DNA from: Candidatus Amulumruptor caecigallinarius
Lineage (GTDB): Bacteria; Bacteroidota; Bacteroidia; Bacteroidales; Muribaculaceae
NCBI GenBank assembly: GCA_023665605.1
Contig: JAMPDP010000001.1
Coordinates: 597,377 to 661,376, forward strand
DNA: 64,000 nt
Reading direction: 5' to 3'
Part shown: piece after piece, positions 10,105 to 17,481 of the stretch
Numbering within the stretch: position 1 is the stretch's first letter
Layout of the letters: the number at the start of each line of letters is the position of its first letter
Program-made: the position numbers and the translations under genes
Notes under the pieces: generated by a model
The model's input: only the letters and a program-made list of their open reading frames with translations
Told to the model about the DNA's origin: nothing
Database searches by the model: none

Positions 10105-10555
10105 ACTGCGTATTCCTGCCGAACGCATCCTTGAGCGCGTATACGCCCTGACGGCCCTCCAAAGCTATTCGCACGGCAACTTCGGCGACCCGTTGCGTCG
10201 CACTCCGGGCCGTGAGCAGCGTCCGGCTCTGCTGAGGGCACTGCACGGCGCAGGGGTCAACCTCGGCGTGGCCTTGATGCGTCATCTCGATGACTTCTCG
10301 CTCTCTGAGACGGGGGAGGTCAGCATGAAGGTACGTGTGGAGAGTGCCGACGGCTCGGTCAGTGCTGTCACATCGACGATGCTCCTTGCCATGGTGGAGG
10401 AGGCTCTGGCCTATGGGGTGATGGAGCTCTGCGCGCCTGTCGATGACTCTGACTGCGGACGCACGACTTGGGGCAACCGCACGGAGGGTGTCACCGCGAG
10501 GCTACTCGCCATGCTCGAACCGGCCACAGGCCTCTCACTCACTCCGCAGTGGTAA
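10088..10555 (+). CDS. Hypothetical protein, last gene of the capsid module
   Basis: 155 residues, ATG at 10088 inside the end of the preceding gene. Predominantly helical, with a hydrophobic stretch (TSTMLLAMVEEALAYGVMELCAP). No signal peptide, transmembrane segment or recognised motif. Its 3' end overlaps the convergent sulfatase gene by 21 nt. Its place at the end of the module is where a tail-connector or stopper gene would lie in a phage, but that is only positional. Confidence 0.55.
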   Translation: MLTTIELRIPAERILERVYALTALQSYSHGNFGDPLRRTPGREQRPALLRALHGAGVNLGVALMRHLDDFSLSETGEVSMKVRVESADGSVSAVTSTMLLAMVEEALAYGVMELCAPVDDSDCGRTTWGNRTEGVTARLLAMLEPATGLSLTPQW

Positions 10556-12520
10556 GACGGCTCCCGGACTCTCCACTGACATACGGTCTTCGGTGAGGCG
10601 ATGGGTGTAGTCCTGGAGAAACGCCCGGGTCCAGCGGTGCATATCCTCGGTCTCGGCAGGCCACGGATGCTCAAGTGGTGCTTTGAGCTCCGGGTCTGTG
10701 ACGAGGTCAAAAACTCCGTCCACCGTCTCGCCGTCGGCGCTCACCACTATGCCATGTTGCGGTGAGAACACGAAGTAACGCCCGGCTATGCGCACTATGC
10801 CGTAATGCGGCTGTGTGTCATCGAGTATATCTGTCCCTATCTGCACATACGAGTCAGGGTAACCTATCAGCGACAGCAGGGTGGCGGCGGCATCATGCTG
10901 GGCCATAACCCTGTCGGTAATCAGACGCGGCTCGATGGACCCGTCAGGGGTGTAGACTATGTAGGGCACATGGCCGTGAATCCAGGGGGTGTCATACTTG
11001 GTGCCGAGGAACTCGCGGTTGCCATGGTCGCCGGTGATGATGAAGATGGTGTTCCGGTACCACGGTTGCTTGGCGGCCTCATCGAAGAAGCGGCGCAGAG
11101 CCAGGTCGGTGTACTCCAAGCCTCGCTCCGGCGACCGCTCGGGGCGCCGGAAGCGCGAGGTGTCGTAGCCGTCAGGCAGCGTGAACGGTGAGTGGGCGCT
11201 GACGGTGAACCATGTGGCTATCCAGGGCTGGTTAAGCTCGCCGAGTTCCCGCACCACATATTGCCCCATCGGCTCGTCGAAAATGCCCCACACGCCGTCA
11301 TAGTCGCTGTCATCGCCGTAATCCTCGCGGGAGCGGATGCGGCGGTAGCCGGCTGCCGCAGCCATCTGGTCGATGCTGAATGAGCCGTGGTTGCAGCCGT
11401 AGTAGAATGCCGTGTCCCACCCCTTCTTGCCAAGCAGCCACGCCGGGCTGTCAAGGCGGTTGCTGTTGTAGGGTGAGCGGATGAAGTAGAACGGGTCGAA
11501 GGCCGGAAAGCCGCCCATCACAGCGGTGGCGCCTCCGCAGGATGCCCGGCTGATGGCTATACAGTGGAGCACTGTCAGACTCCTCCGGCTCAGTGTGTCG
11601 AGGAAGGGCATAAGGTGGCGGGGTTCGTCGCCGGGCACCACGTTGAGGCCATCTATGAAGTTGCTGCCGCCGCTCTCTATGATAATCTGCATCACATTCT
11701 TGCGCCTCAGCTCCGTGCCTGCTGCGGGAGTGTGGAGGCTTTCACGCAGCCCCGCCAGCTCCTCTGCGGTGAAGAATGTGAGCACCTGCTCGGAGTTGCT
11801 CTTGCCGGCATTGCCGGAGCGGATCAGCGTGAAGGGTGAGTTGAGCACCACATTGATCTGCGGGGCTGTGCGGATGCCGAATGTGGCATCGGGTATCGAC
11901 AGCGGATTGCCTGAGCCGGTACGTCCGCGCATACCAAGGAATGTGAGGCCGCCCAGCAGCAGAAAGGCCACGATGCGAACCCACAAAGGGTCATCGCAAC
12001 TCTTGCGGCACTTCGGATCGGAATTCAGGCACTCCCGGGGCTCCAGCAGCCGGAACACCCACACGGCCAGACACATCAGTGCCGTCGTGGCCAGGACGAG
12101 CCACCAGTACTCGGCGAGGTAGGCCCCGACGATGCCCCCTCCGGTGGCATCGGCCATCGTCGCATCTATGATGGATAGACGCAGACGTGCGCCGGTGAAG
12201 CGGAAGTAGGGTATGTCAGCCGCGCTGATTATGAGCATCAGGGCCGTGCCGAGATACCACAGCCAGTCTGACACACGCAGCCACACCCGGCGGCGCATGG
12301 CCCGGAACGGCAATATGCGCAGCAGGATGAACGGTGCCAGGAAGTAGGACGTGGCGGTGACGTCAAAGCGGAGCCCCAACATGGAGAGCCGCAGGTACTC
12401 ACCGACGGAGGCCACATCGAGGCCGGCACCGTTGTAGAGCGTAAAGGGGATGCGTGTGAGCCACAATAGCAACAGGGCCAGCAGCCACTGGCCCGCAGTG
12501 CGGAGATAGAAGCGGAGCAT
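10535..12520 (-). CDS. LTA-synthase-family membrane sulfatase-fold transferase
   Basis: A 661-residue inner-membrane enzyme. An upstream TTG at 12595 is in frame, but the ATG at 12520 (MLRFYLRTAGQW) is preferred because a TAACTTTG promoter box ends only 5 nt before it. The first 200 residues hold about five membrane helices; the rest is a periplasmic alkaline-phosphatase-fold domain. Metal and active-site elements seen: IIIESGGSN, the nucleophile region ISRASCGGATAVMGGFPAF (Ser or Cys near 327), WFTVSAHSPF, and TGDHGNREF near 497. In Gram-negatives, relatives transfer phosphoglycerol or phosphoethanolamine to surface glycans or lipids; the acceptor here is unknown. It convergently overlaps the capsid module. 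Confidence 0.87.
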   Translation of the reverse strand: MLRFYLRTAGQWLLALLLLWLTRIPFTLYNGAGLDVASVGEYLRLSMLGLRFDVTATSYFLAPFILLRILPFRAMRRRVWLRVSDWLWYLGTALMLIISAADIPYFRFTGARLRLSIIDATMADATGGGIVGAYLAEYWWLVLATTALMCLAVWVFRLLEPRECLNSDPKCRKSCDDPLWVRIVAFLLLGGLTFLGMRGRTGSGNPLSIPDATFGIRTAPQINVVLNSPFTLIRSGNAGKSNSEQVLTFFTAEELAGLRESLHTPAAGTELRRKNVMQIIIESGGSNFIDGLNVVPGDEPRHLMPFLDTLSRRSLTVLHCIAISRASCGGATAVMGGFPAFDPFYFIRSPYNSNRLDSPAWLLGKKGWDTAFYYGCNHGSFSIDQMAAAAGYRRIRSREDYGDDSDYDGVWGIFDEPMGQYVVRELGELNQPWIATWFTVSAHSPFTLPDGYDTSRFRRPERSPERGLEYTDLALRRFFDEAAKQPWYRNTIFIITGDHGNREFLGTKYDTPWIHGHVPYIVYTPDGSIEPRLITDRVMAQHDAAATLLSLIGYPDSYVQIGTDILDDTQPHYGIVRIAGRYFVFSPQHGIVVSADGETVDGVFDLVTDPELKAPLEHPWPAETEDMHRWTRAFLQDYTHRLTEDRMSVESPGAVLPLRSE

Positions 12521-12525
12521 GGGGG

Positions 12526-12533
12526 CAAAGTTA
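12526..12533 (-). promoter_or_regulatory. -7 box for the LTA-synthase-like gene, leaderless geometry
   Basis: Minus strand TAACTTTG ends 5 nt before the ATG at 12520. The transcript would start at or next to the ATG, so the mRNA is probably leaderless. Confidence 0.65.
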
Positions 12534-12634
12534 CAGATAATGAGCGACAGAGCCAACCCTACGCGCCTCCGGTGCGTTATAATGTCAACGAACAACTATA
12601 AGTCAACGAACAACTATCAGCATAAACCTGACCA

Positions 12635-13303
12635 ATGAAACGGACACTTACGCGGGGCATGACCCTGCTTACCATCGCGCTGACGGGGCTATGTGCCTCG
12701 GCTCAGGGAAGCTATAACGGTTACAGCGAGAGCAGCAACGGGGGAGTACAGTATGGCGTGAAGCCTTATTGGGGCATCCGCGCCGGCCTGGACATCACCT
12801 GCCCGTCAAGCACTTACTACTACAACACCGGCGTGGGCGGCTACATCGGGGGCATCTTCAACGTGCCCGTGGCCGGCAACTTCTACATCGAGCCGGGCCT
12901 GAGCATCTATTACGACACCTGGTCACCCGACTCGGGCGGCCCCGTGAATGAGTATGACGGCGACAGCTACCGCCAGGTGGGCATGAGGGTGCCGCTGATG
13001 CTCGGCTACCACTACGTGATCAACCCCACGCTTGACCTGACCATCTTCTCGGGCCCGATGCTCGATGTGGGCTTCGACAGCGAGTACCACAACAGCGAAG
13101 CTGACACCAACACGTCGATGTATCGTGACCGCGAGGGGTTCAACCGCGTTAACTGCGCATGGAACGTCGGCATCGGTCTGAGCGTCTACGACGTGTATTT
13201 CAGCGTCACCGGTGCCTTCGGCCTGACCAACATGAACAAGCGCTCCCCCTACACCCAGTGGAGCATGAACACCGTGATGGTCTCCGTCGGCTACAACTTC
13301 TGA
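12635..13303 (+). CDS. Outer-membrane beta-barrel protein, PorT-like
   Basis: 222 residues with a clear signal peptide (MKRTLTRGMTLLTIALTGLCASAQ, cleavage after about residue 24). The mature part alternates polar and hydrophobic residues in strands with aromatic belts: YWGIRAGLDI, GYIGGIFNVPV, FYIEPGLSIYYDTW, QVGMRVPLMLGYHY, and a final VMVSVGYNF ending in phenylalanine as outer-membrane barrels do. Length and pattern match the eight-stranded outer-membrane beta-barrel/PorT families of Bacteroidota. Ligand or partner cannot be told. Divergent from the sulfatase gene, with a 114-nt gap between starts. Confidence 0.85.
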   Translation: MKRTLTRGMTLLTIALTGLCASAQGSYNGYSESSNGGVQYGVKPYWGIRAGLDITCPSSTYYYNTGVGGYIGGIFNVPVAGNFYIEPGLSIYYDTWSPDSGGPVNEYDGDSYRQVGMRVPLMLGYHYVINPTLDLTIFSGPMLDVGFDSEYHNSEADTNTSMYRDREGFNRVNCAWNVGIGLSVYDVYFSVTGAFGLTNMNKRSPYTQWSMNTVMVSVGYNF

Positions 13304-13318
13304 CCCTGCCGCTCACCG

Positions 13319-13349
13319 CCCCGCGCAGCCGCCAAACAGCTGCGCGGGG
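13319..13349 (+). terminator. GC-rich hairpin after the barrel gene
   Basis: CCCCGCGCAG at 13319-13328 pairs perfectly with CTGCGCGGGG at 13340-13349 across an 11-nt loop. No T-tract follows, so it may be a weak or factor-assisted terminator or an mRNA 3'-end stabiliser. Confidence 0.45.
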
Positions 13350-13363
13350 CCGCGTGAGTGGGA

Positions 13364-13395
13364 TTTGCGGGGATGGGGGGAAAGTGCTATCTTTG
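13364..13395 (+). promoter_or_regulatory. Bacteroidota promoter for the Crp/Fnr gene
   Basis: TTTG at 13364-13367 and TATCTTTG at 13388-13395 are spaced by 20 nt. The regulator's ATG at 13432 lies 36 nt downstream. Confidence 0.75.
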
Positions 13396-13431
13396 CGTGT
13401 TGAACAAGCATGTTGCACGGCACAAAACAGA

Positions 13432-14130
13432 ATGATTCGATTCGCACTCGAAAAAGTAATATCGGAGGATGTCTCTGACATCTGGTCGGCTCTGGACAGT
13501 GAGCAGAAACGCCTGATCACTGACAACTTCAGCATACAGACATTCAAGAAGAACCAGATAGTGTATCGCGAGGGGGATGAGCCGGAGTTTGCCTACGCTC
13601 TCTTGAAGGGGAAAATCAAGAAGTTCAAGGAGGGCGTCGGTGGACGCCAGCAGATAATCCGTCTGTTGCGCCCCGTGCAGTATTTCGGCTACCGTGCATT
13701 CTTTGCCCGCACTCCCTACGTGTCAAGCGCCTCGGCATTTGAGCCGTCGGTAGTGGGCGCATTGCCCCTGAAGATTATCGACTCGCTGATAGACAGCAAC
13801 CGTGAGGTGGCCCGCTTCTTCATACATGAGCTGGCATGCAACCTCGGCAACTCCGACACGCGCATCGTCAACCTGACGCAGAAGCATATCCGCGGACGCC
13901 TGGCGGAGGCACTGATGCTTCTCAGAGAACATTACGGCTATGAGGATGACGAGACCACGCTGCGCATCTACATGGGCCGCGAGGACCTGGCGAACCTGTC
14001 GAACATGACCACCTCCAACGCCATACGCACGCTGACAGCTTTCGTCAACGAGCATATCATCATCGTGGATGGCCGAAAGATCAAGATTGTCAACGAGCCG
14101 ATGCTCAAGAAGATCTCGCGCTTCGGCTGA
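13432..14130 (+). CDS. Crp/Fnr-family transcriptional regulator
   Basis: 232 residues from the ATG at 13432, chosen because it follows a good promoter; the frame is open further upstream through the intergenic hairpin. The N-terminal cNMP-binding-type barrel is visible (FKKNQIVYREGDEPEFAYALLKGKIKKFKEG, QQIIRLLRPVQYFGYRAFF). The long dimer helix and a C-terminal winged helix follow (YMGREDLANLSNMTTSNAIRTLTAFVNEHIIIVDGRKIKIVNEPML). The sensor pocket lacks the classic cAMP-contacting Arg-Ser pair and there is no N-terminal Fe-S cysteine cluster, so the effector is not predictable. No target is suggested by its neighbours. Confidence 0.9.
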   Translation: MIRFALEKVISEDVSDIWSALDSEQKRLITDNFSIQTFKKNQIVYREGDEPEFAYALLKGKIKKFKEGVGGRQQIIRLLRPVQYFGYRAFFARTPYVSSASAFEPSVVGALPLKIIDSLIDSNREVARFFIHELACNLGNSDTRIVNLTQKHIRGRLAEALMLLREHYGYEDDETTLRIYMGREDLANLSNMTTSNAIRTLTAFVNEHIIIVDGRKIKIVNEPMLKKISRFG

Positions 14131-14158
14131 CCGGCTTCTGCTCCACCCGCTCCCCACT

Positions 14159-14200
14159 CCCTTCCATCCATTACCCTCTCCCTTCCATCCATTACCCTCT
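14159..14200 (+). repeat. Two tandem 21-bp repeats before the dus gene
   Basis: A 21-bp pyrimidine-rich unit (beginning CCCTTCCATCCATTACC) occurs twice with no spacer, between the Crp/Fnr gene and the tRNA-dihydrouridine synthase start at 14240. Further CCCCACT motifs flank it on both sides. Confidence 0.85.
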
Positions 14201-14239
14201 CCCCACTCTGTACCCAACTCATTCATCACCCTGCCCGCA

Positions 14240-15235
14240 ATGAAAATCGGCGATATTGAACTGGGCGAACGCCCGGTGGTGCTTGCTCCGATGGAGGATG
14301 TGACGGACGGCTCGTTCCGCCTCATCTGCAAGGAGTATGGTGCTGACATGACTTACAGCGAGTTCGTGTCGGCCGATGCGTTGGTGCGCAACATCGCCTC
14401 CACCACCCGCAAGCTCGCCATTGACCCATGCGAGCGCCCCACGGCAATCCAGGTATATGGCCGCGAGGCTGACACCGTAGCCGAGGCCGCACGCATAGTG
14501 TATGAGCAGGCCCACCCCGACATCATCGACATCAACTTCGGATGCCCGGTGAAGAAGGTGGCAGGCAAGGGTGCCGGGGCCGGACTGCTGCGTGACGTGC
14601 CGCGGATGCTCGCCATCACCCGTGCGGTGGTGAATGCCGTGCCGGTGCCGGTGACCGCCAAGACCCGCCTGGGGTGGGACTGCAACTCACGCATAGCCTA
14701 CGACCTGGCCGAACAGCTCCAGGACTGCGGCATCCGGGCCCTGACCCTGCACGGGCGCACCCGCTCGCAGATGTACACCGGTGAAGCTGACTGGGAGGAG
14801 ATAGCGCGGGTCAAGAGCAACCCCCGGCTGAAAATCCCTCTGATAGGCAACGGCGACCTGCGTACACCCGAGGGCGTTGCCGAGGCGTTCAGCCGCTACG
14901 GCGTGGATGGCGTGATGGTGGGCCGTGCCTCGATAGGTGCCCCGTGGATATTCCGCGCGCTCAAAGCCGGCGCCGAGGGGCGGGAGGCCGAACCTCTGAG
15001 CGTGGCCGAGATGATGGGGGTGATACGCCGCCAGATCCGCGAGAGCGTAAGCCGCATCGACGAGTATCGCGGCATACTCCACATACGCCGTCATCTGGCC
15101 GCGTCTCCCCTGTTCAAGGGTATCCCCAATTTCCGCGACACCCGCATAGCGATGCTCCGCGCCGACACCCTTGACGCTCTCGAGGCTGTGCTCACCCACA
15201 TAGAAACCGACATCATCCCAACCATCATCACATGA
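14240..15235 (+). CDS. dusB: tRNA-dihydrouridine synthase (DusB-like)
   Basis: 331 residues. FMN/NADPH enzyme that reduces uridine in the D-loop of tRNA. Start ATG 14240 (MKIGDIELGERPVVLAPMEDVTD); the frame is open upstream but that stretch holds the tandem repeats and is not coding. Seen: the TIM-barrel start LAPMEDVTDGSFR, the catalytic cysteine near residue 102 in DINFGCPVKKV, GKGAGAGLL, the FMN-phosphate contacts LTLHGRTRSQMYTGEADW and IPLIGNGDLRTPEGV, and MVGRASIGAPWIF. The C-terminal helical tRNA-binding domain is present. Overlaps the next gene by 4 nt (ATGA). Confidence 0.93.
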   Translation: MKIGDIELGERPVVLAPMEDVTDGSFRLICKEYGADMTYSEFVSADALVRNIASTTRKLAIDPCERPTAIQVYGREADTVAEAARIVYEQAHPDIIDINFGCPVKKVAGKGAGAGLLRDVPRMLAITRAVVNAVPVPVTAKTRLGWDCNSRIAYDLAEQLQDCGIRALTLHGRTRSQMYTGEADWEEIARVKSNPRLKIPLIGNGDLRTPEGVAEAFSRYGVDGVMVGRASIGAPWIFRALKAGAEGREAEPLSVAEMMGVIRRQIRESVSRIDEYRGILHIRRHLAASPLFKGIPNFRDTRIAMLRADTLDALEAVLTHIETDIIPTIIT

Positions 15236-15945
15236 CACGCATCACACTCCTCACCCTCCTTGCCGCCCTCGCGCTGAGTGCGCCGGCTGCCGGAGCCAAG
15301 ACATACGAGATACCCGAGGTGGCAGACTTCACCGAGCTCACCGTGGCCGATCCGGTCAACGTGGTCTACAACAATGCCCCCGGCGGTGCCACAGCAGTAA
15401 TCTCCGGGCCTGATGCCACAGTGAGCTACGTCATCGTGGAGTCGGCGAAGGGGAAGATGACCATCCGCCTGAGTGATGACGGTCTCAACGCCACCGACCT
15501 CCCGACCGTGACCGTGACCTCACCCCGTCTGGTGAAGGCACAGAACAACACTGACTCCACGCTCACCGTGAACCTCAGCGGGGAGCGTCTGGAGAAGTTC
15601 ACCGGGCGACTCGAGGGGAACGGCCGCCTGGACATCAACGGCCTGAATGCCGGCGAGGTGAACGTAAAGAAGTTTACCGGGCGCGGCGTAATCAACGCCT
15701 CCGGGGAGTGCGACGTGCTCTCAGCCAACAACACCGGCACCGGGAGCATCAACTGCGGGGGCCTCACCGCCGGTGAGTCAAAGTGCAAGGTAGTGGGCAC
15801 GGGCAGCATCTGCACCCACGTGACCAAAACCCTCTCCGTGACGGGCGTGAGCGGCACAGTGTACTACACCGGCACGCCTGCCGAAATCAAGTCACGCACC
15901 CTCGGCGTGAAGCTGCGCCCCATCGAGCAGCAGCCGGCAGAGTAA
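15232..15945 (+). CDS. Secreted DUF2807 (GIN domain) protein
   Basis: 237 residues with a signal peptide (MTRITLLTLLAALALSAPAAGAKT). The mature region starts with FTELTVADPVNVVYNN, the typical entry to the putative auto-transporter adhesin head GIN domain (DUF2807). Regular short strands rich in Gly, Asn, Thr and Ser follow (LNAGEVNVKKFTGRGVINASGECDV), suggesting a right-handed beta-helix. Members are common in Bacteroidota and are periplasmic or surface-located; the precise role is not known. Start overlaps the dus stop codon as ATGA, so the two are translationally coupled. Confidence 0.82.
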   Translation: MTRITLLTLLAALALSAPAAGAKTYEIPEVADFTELTVADPVNVVYNNAPGGATAVISGPDATVSYVIVESAKGKMTIRLSDDGLNATDLPTVTVTSPRLVKAQNNTDSTLTVNLSGERLEKFTGRLEGNGRLDINGLNAGEVNVKKFTGRGVINASGECDVLSANNTGTGSINCGGLTAGESKCKVVGTGSICTHVTKTLSVTGVSGTVYYTGTPAEIKSRTLGVKLRPIEQQPAE

Positions 15946-15987
15946 CCCCGCCAAAGTCATTAGCTCCTCCCCTCCGCTCCTCTGATT

Positions 15988-17481
15988 ATGGCCATGAAAC
16001 GCGAGATAGCGCGCACCATCAAGTGGTCGCTTATCGACAAGGTGTCGTCACAGGCCCTCTATGCCGTGACGGGCGTGGTGCTTGCGCGTATGCTGAGCCA
16101 TGACGACTTCGGCCTGGTGGGGGCCGTAATGGTGTTTCAGGCGTTCGCGTCGCTGTTTGTGGACAGCGGCTTCTCCTCGGCCCTGCTCCAGCGCAAGGCC
16201 CCCACGCGCATGGACTACTCCACGGTGATGTGGTTCAACATAGGCATGGCCGCGGTGCTCTATGCAATCCTCTGGTTTGCAGCACCGCTGATAGCCGACT
16301 GGTTTCAAGGGGACCGTCGGTTGGTGCCACTATCGCGAGTGATGTTTCTGTCATTCATCATCACCGCCACCACCATAGTGCCCACCAACCGGCTGATGAA
16401 GCGGATGGATGTGAGGATGGTGGCCGTAAGCAACTCGTTGGGCCTGGTGGGTGGCGCGATAGTTGGCATTTGGCTGGCCCTCAGCGGCGCCGGAGCGTGG
16501 GCGATAGTATGGCAGACACTGACACTCGCTACCATAAAGAGTGCGGTGCTATGGGCCACCGCACATTGGCGGCCGCTGTGGAGCTTCTCATGGAGCGTGC
16601 TGAGGTCATTTTTCAGCGTTGGCTCCGGGGTGATGGTGAGCTCGTTTCTGAACACAGTGTTCCTGAACATATACAGCTTCTTCATCGGAAACCGCGCAGG
16701 CCTCGCCGCGCTTGGTCTCTACACTCAGGCCGACAAGTGGAGCAAGATGGGCGTGATGTCCATCTCGCAGAGCTTGACACAGGCATTCCTCCCCCCCTTG
16801 GCCGAGCTGCAAGATGACCCCGAGAGGTTTGCCCGCGCCACTGCCAAGATGGACCGCACTGCCTCCTACCTGCTGTTTCCCGCCATGGGTGTGCTTGCCG
16901 TGATGGCCGCACCCATCTTTCATCTGCTCTTCGACACCAAGTGGGATGCGTCGATAGCCCTGTTTCAGTTGCTGTTGCTGCGTGGGGTGTTTACGGTGAT
17001 GGCTGCCGTCTACAATAACTTCATCCTGTCGCTCGGTCGCTCGCGGATGCTTGTGGTGTCAGAGCTGCTGCGTGACGGCGTGGCCCTTGCTGCCCTTGTG
17101 CCCACCTTGGGCGTGCTTGCCCTGGAGCTTCCGGATGACCCCACGGCCGGCATCCGCATCTTCCTCTGGGGTCAGGTGGCCGCCTCCGCTGTGGGCTGTG
17201 CGGCCACCTTGGTGATAGCCTCGCGCTACGTTGGGCGCCGGTGGTGGCGCATGGGTGCCGACTCCCTCCCCTACATCCCGCTGACCCTTGCCGCCATGGC
17301 CGCTGCATGGTGGCTGCCTCAGCTGCTCGGAGTCACCGCGCCGGCCGGCATCCTCGCCATCCAGGGGATAGCTGCAGCGGTGGTGTACATGGGCCTGAAC
17401 GCCCTGCTCGGGAGCCGCGTGCAAGCTGACGCGCTGTCCATGCTCCTTCGTCGCAAACCCACAGCCCCCACCGCACCATGA
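15988..17481 (+). CDS. Polysaccharide flippase (MOP/WzxC-like)
   Basis: 497 residues; ATGs at 15988 and 15994 are both plausible. An integral membrane protein with about 14 helices in the arrangement of polysaccharide-biosynthesis/Wzx exporters: the conserved start IKWSLIDKVSSQALYAVTGVVLARMLSHDDFGLVGA, then VDSGFSSALLQRK and SFLNTVFLNIYSFFIGNRAGLAALGLYTQADKW. It likely moves undecaprenyl-linked glycan across the inner membrane. No glycosyltransferase lies beside it. A C7 run near 16791 is within the gene. Overlaps priA by 4 nt (ATGA). Confidence 0.88.
   Translation: MAMKREIARTIKWSLIDKVSSQALYAVTGVVLARMLSHDDFGLVGAVMVFQAFASLFVDSGFSSALLQRKAPTRMDYSTVMWFNIGMAAVLYAILWFAAPLIADWFQGDRRLVPLSRVMFLSFIITATTIVPTNRLMKRMDVRMVAVSNSLGLVGGAIVGIWLALSGAGAWAIVWQTLTLATIKSAVLWATAHWRPLWSFSWSVLRSFFSVGSGVMVSSFLNTVFLNIYSFFIGNRAGLAALGLYTQADKWSKMGVMSISQSLTQAFLPPLAELQDDPERFARATAKMDRTASYLLFPAMGVLAVMAAPIFHLLFDTKWDASIALFQLLLLRGVFTVMAAVYNNFILSLGRSRMLVVSELLRDGVALAALVPTLGVLALELPDDPTAGIRIFLWGQVAASAVGCAATLVIASRYVGRRWWRMGADSLPYIPLTLAAMAAAWWLPQLLGVTAPAGILAIQGIAAAVVYMGLNALLGSRVQADALSMLLRRKPTAPTAP

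Noticed and set aside
5614-10555. Complete prophage
   Set aside because: No integrase, attachment-site duplication, terminase, tail or lysis gene could be found.
16791-16797. C7 tract in the flippase gene as another phase-variable site
   Set aside because: Seven is within the range expected in a GC-rich coding sequence; not counted with the nine-base runs.
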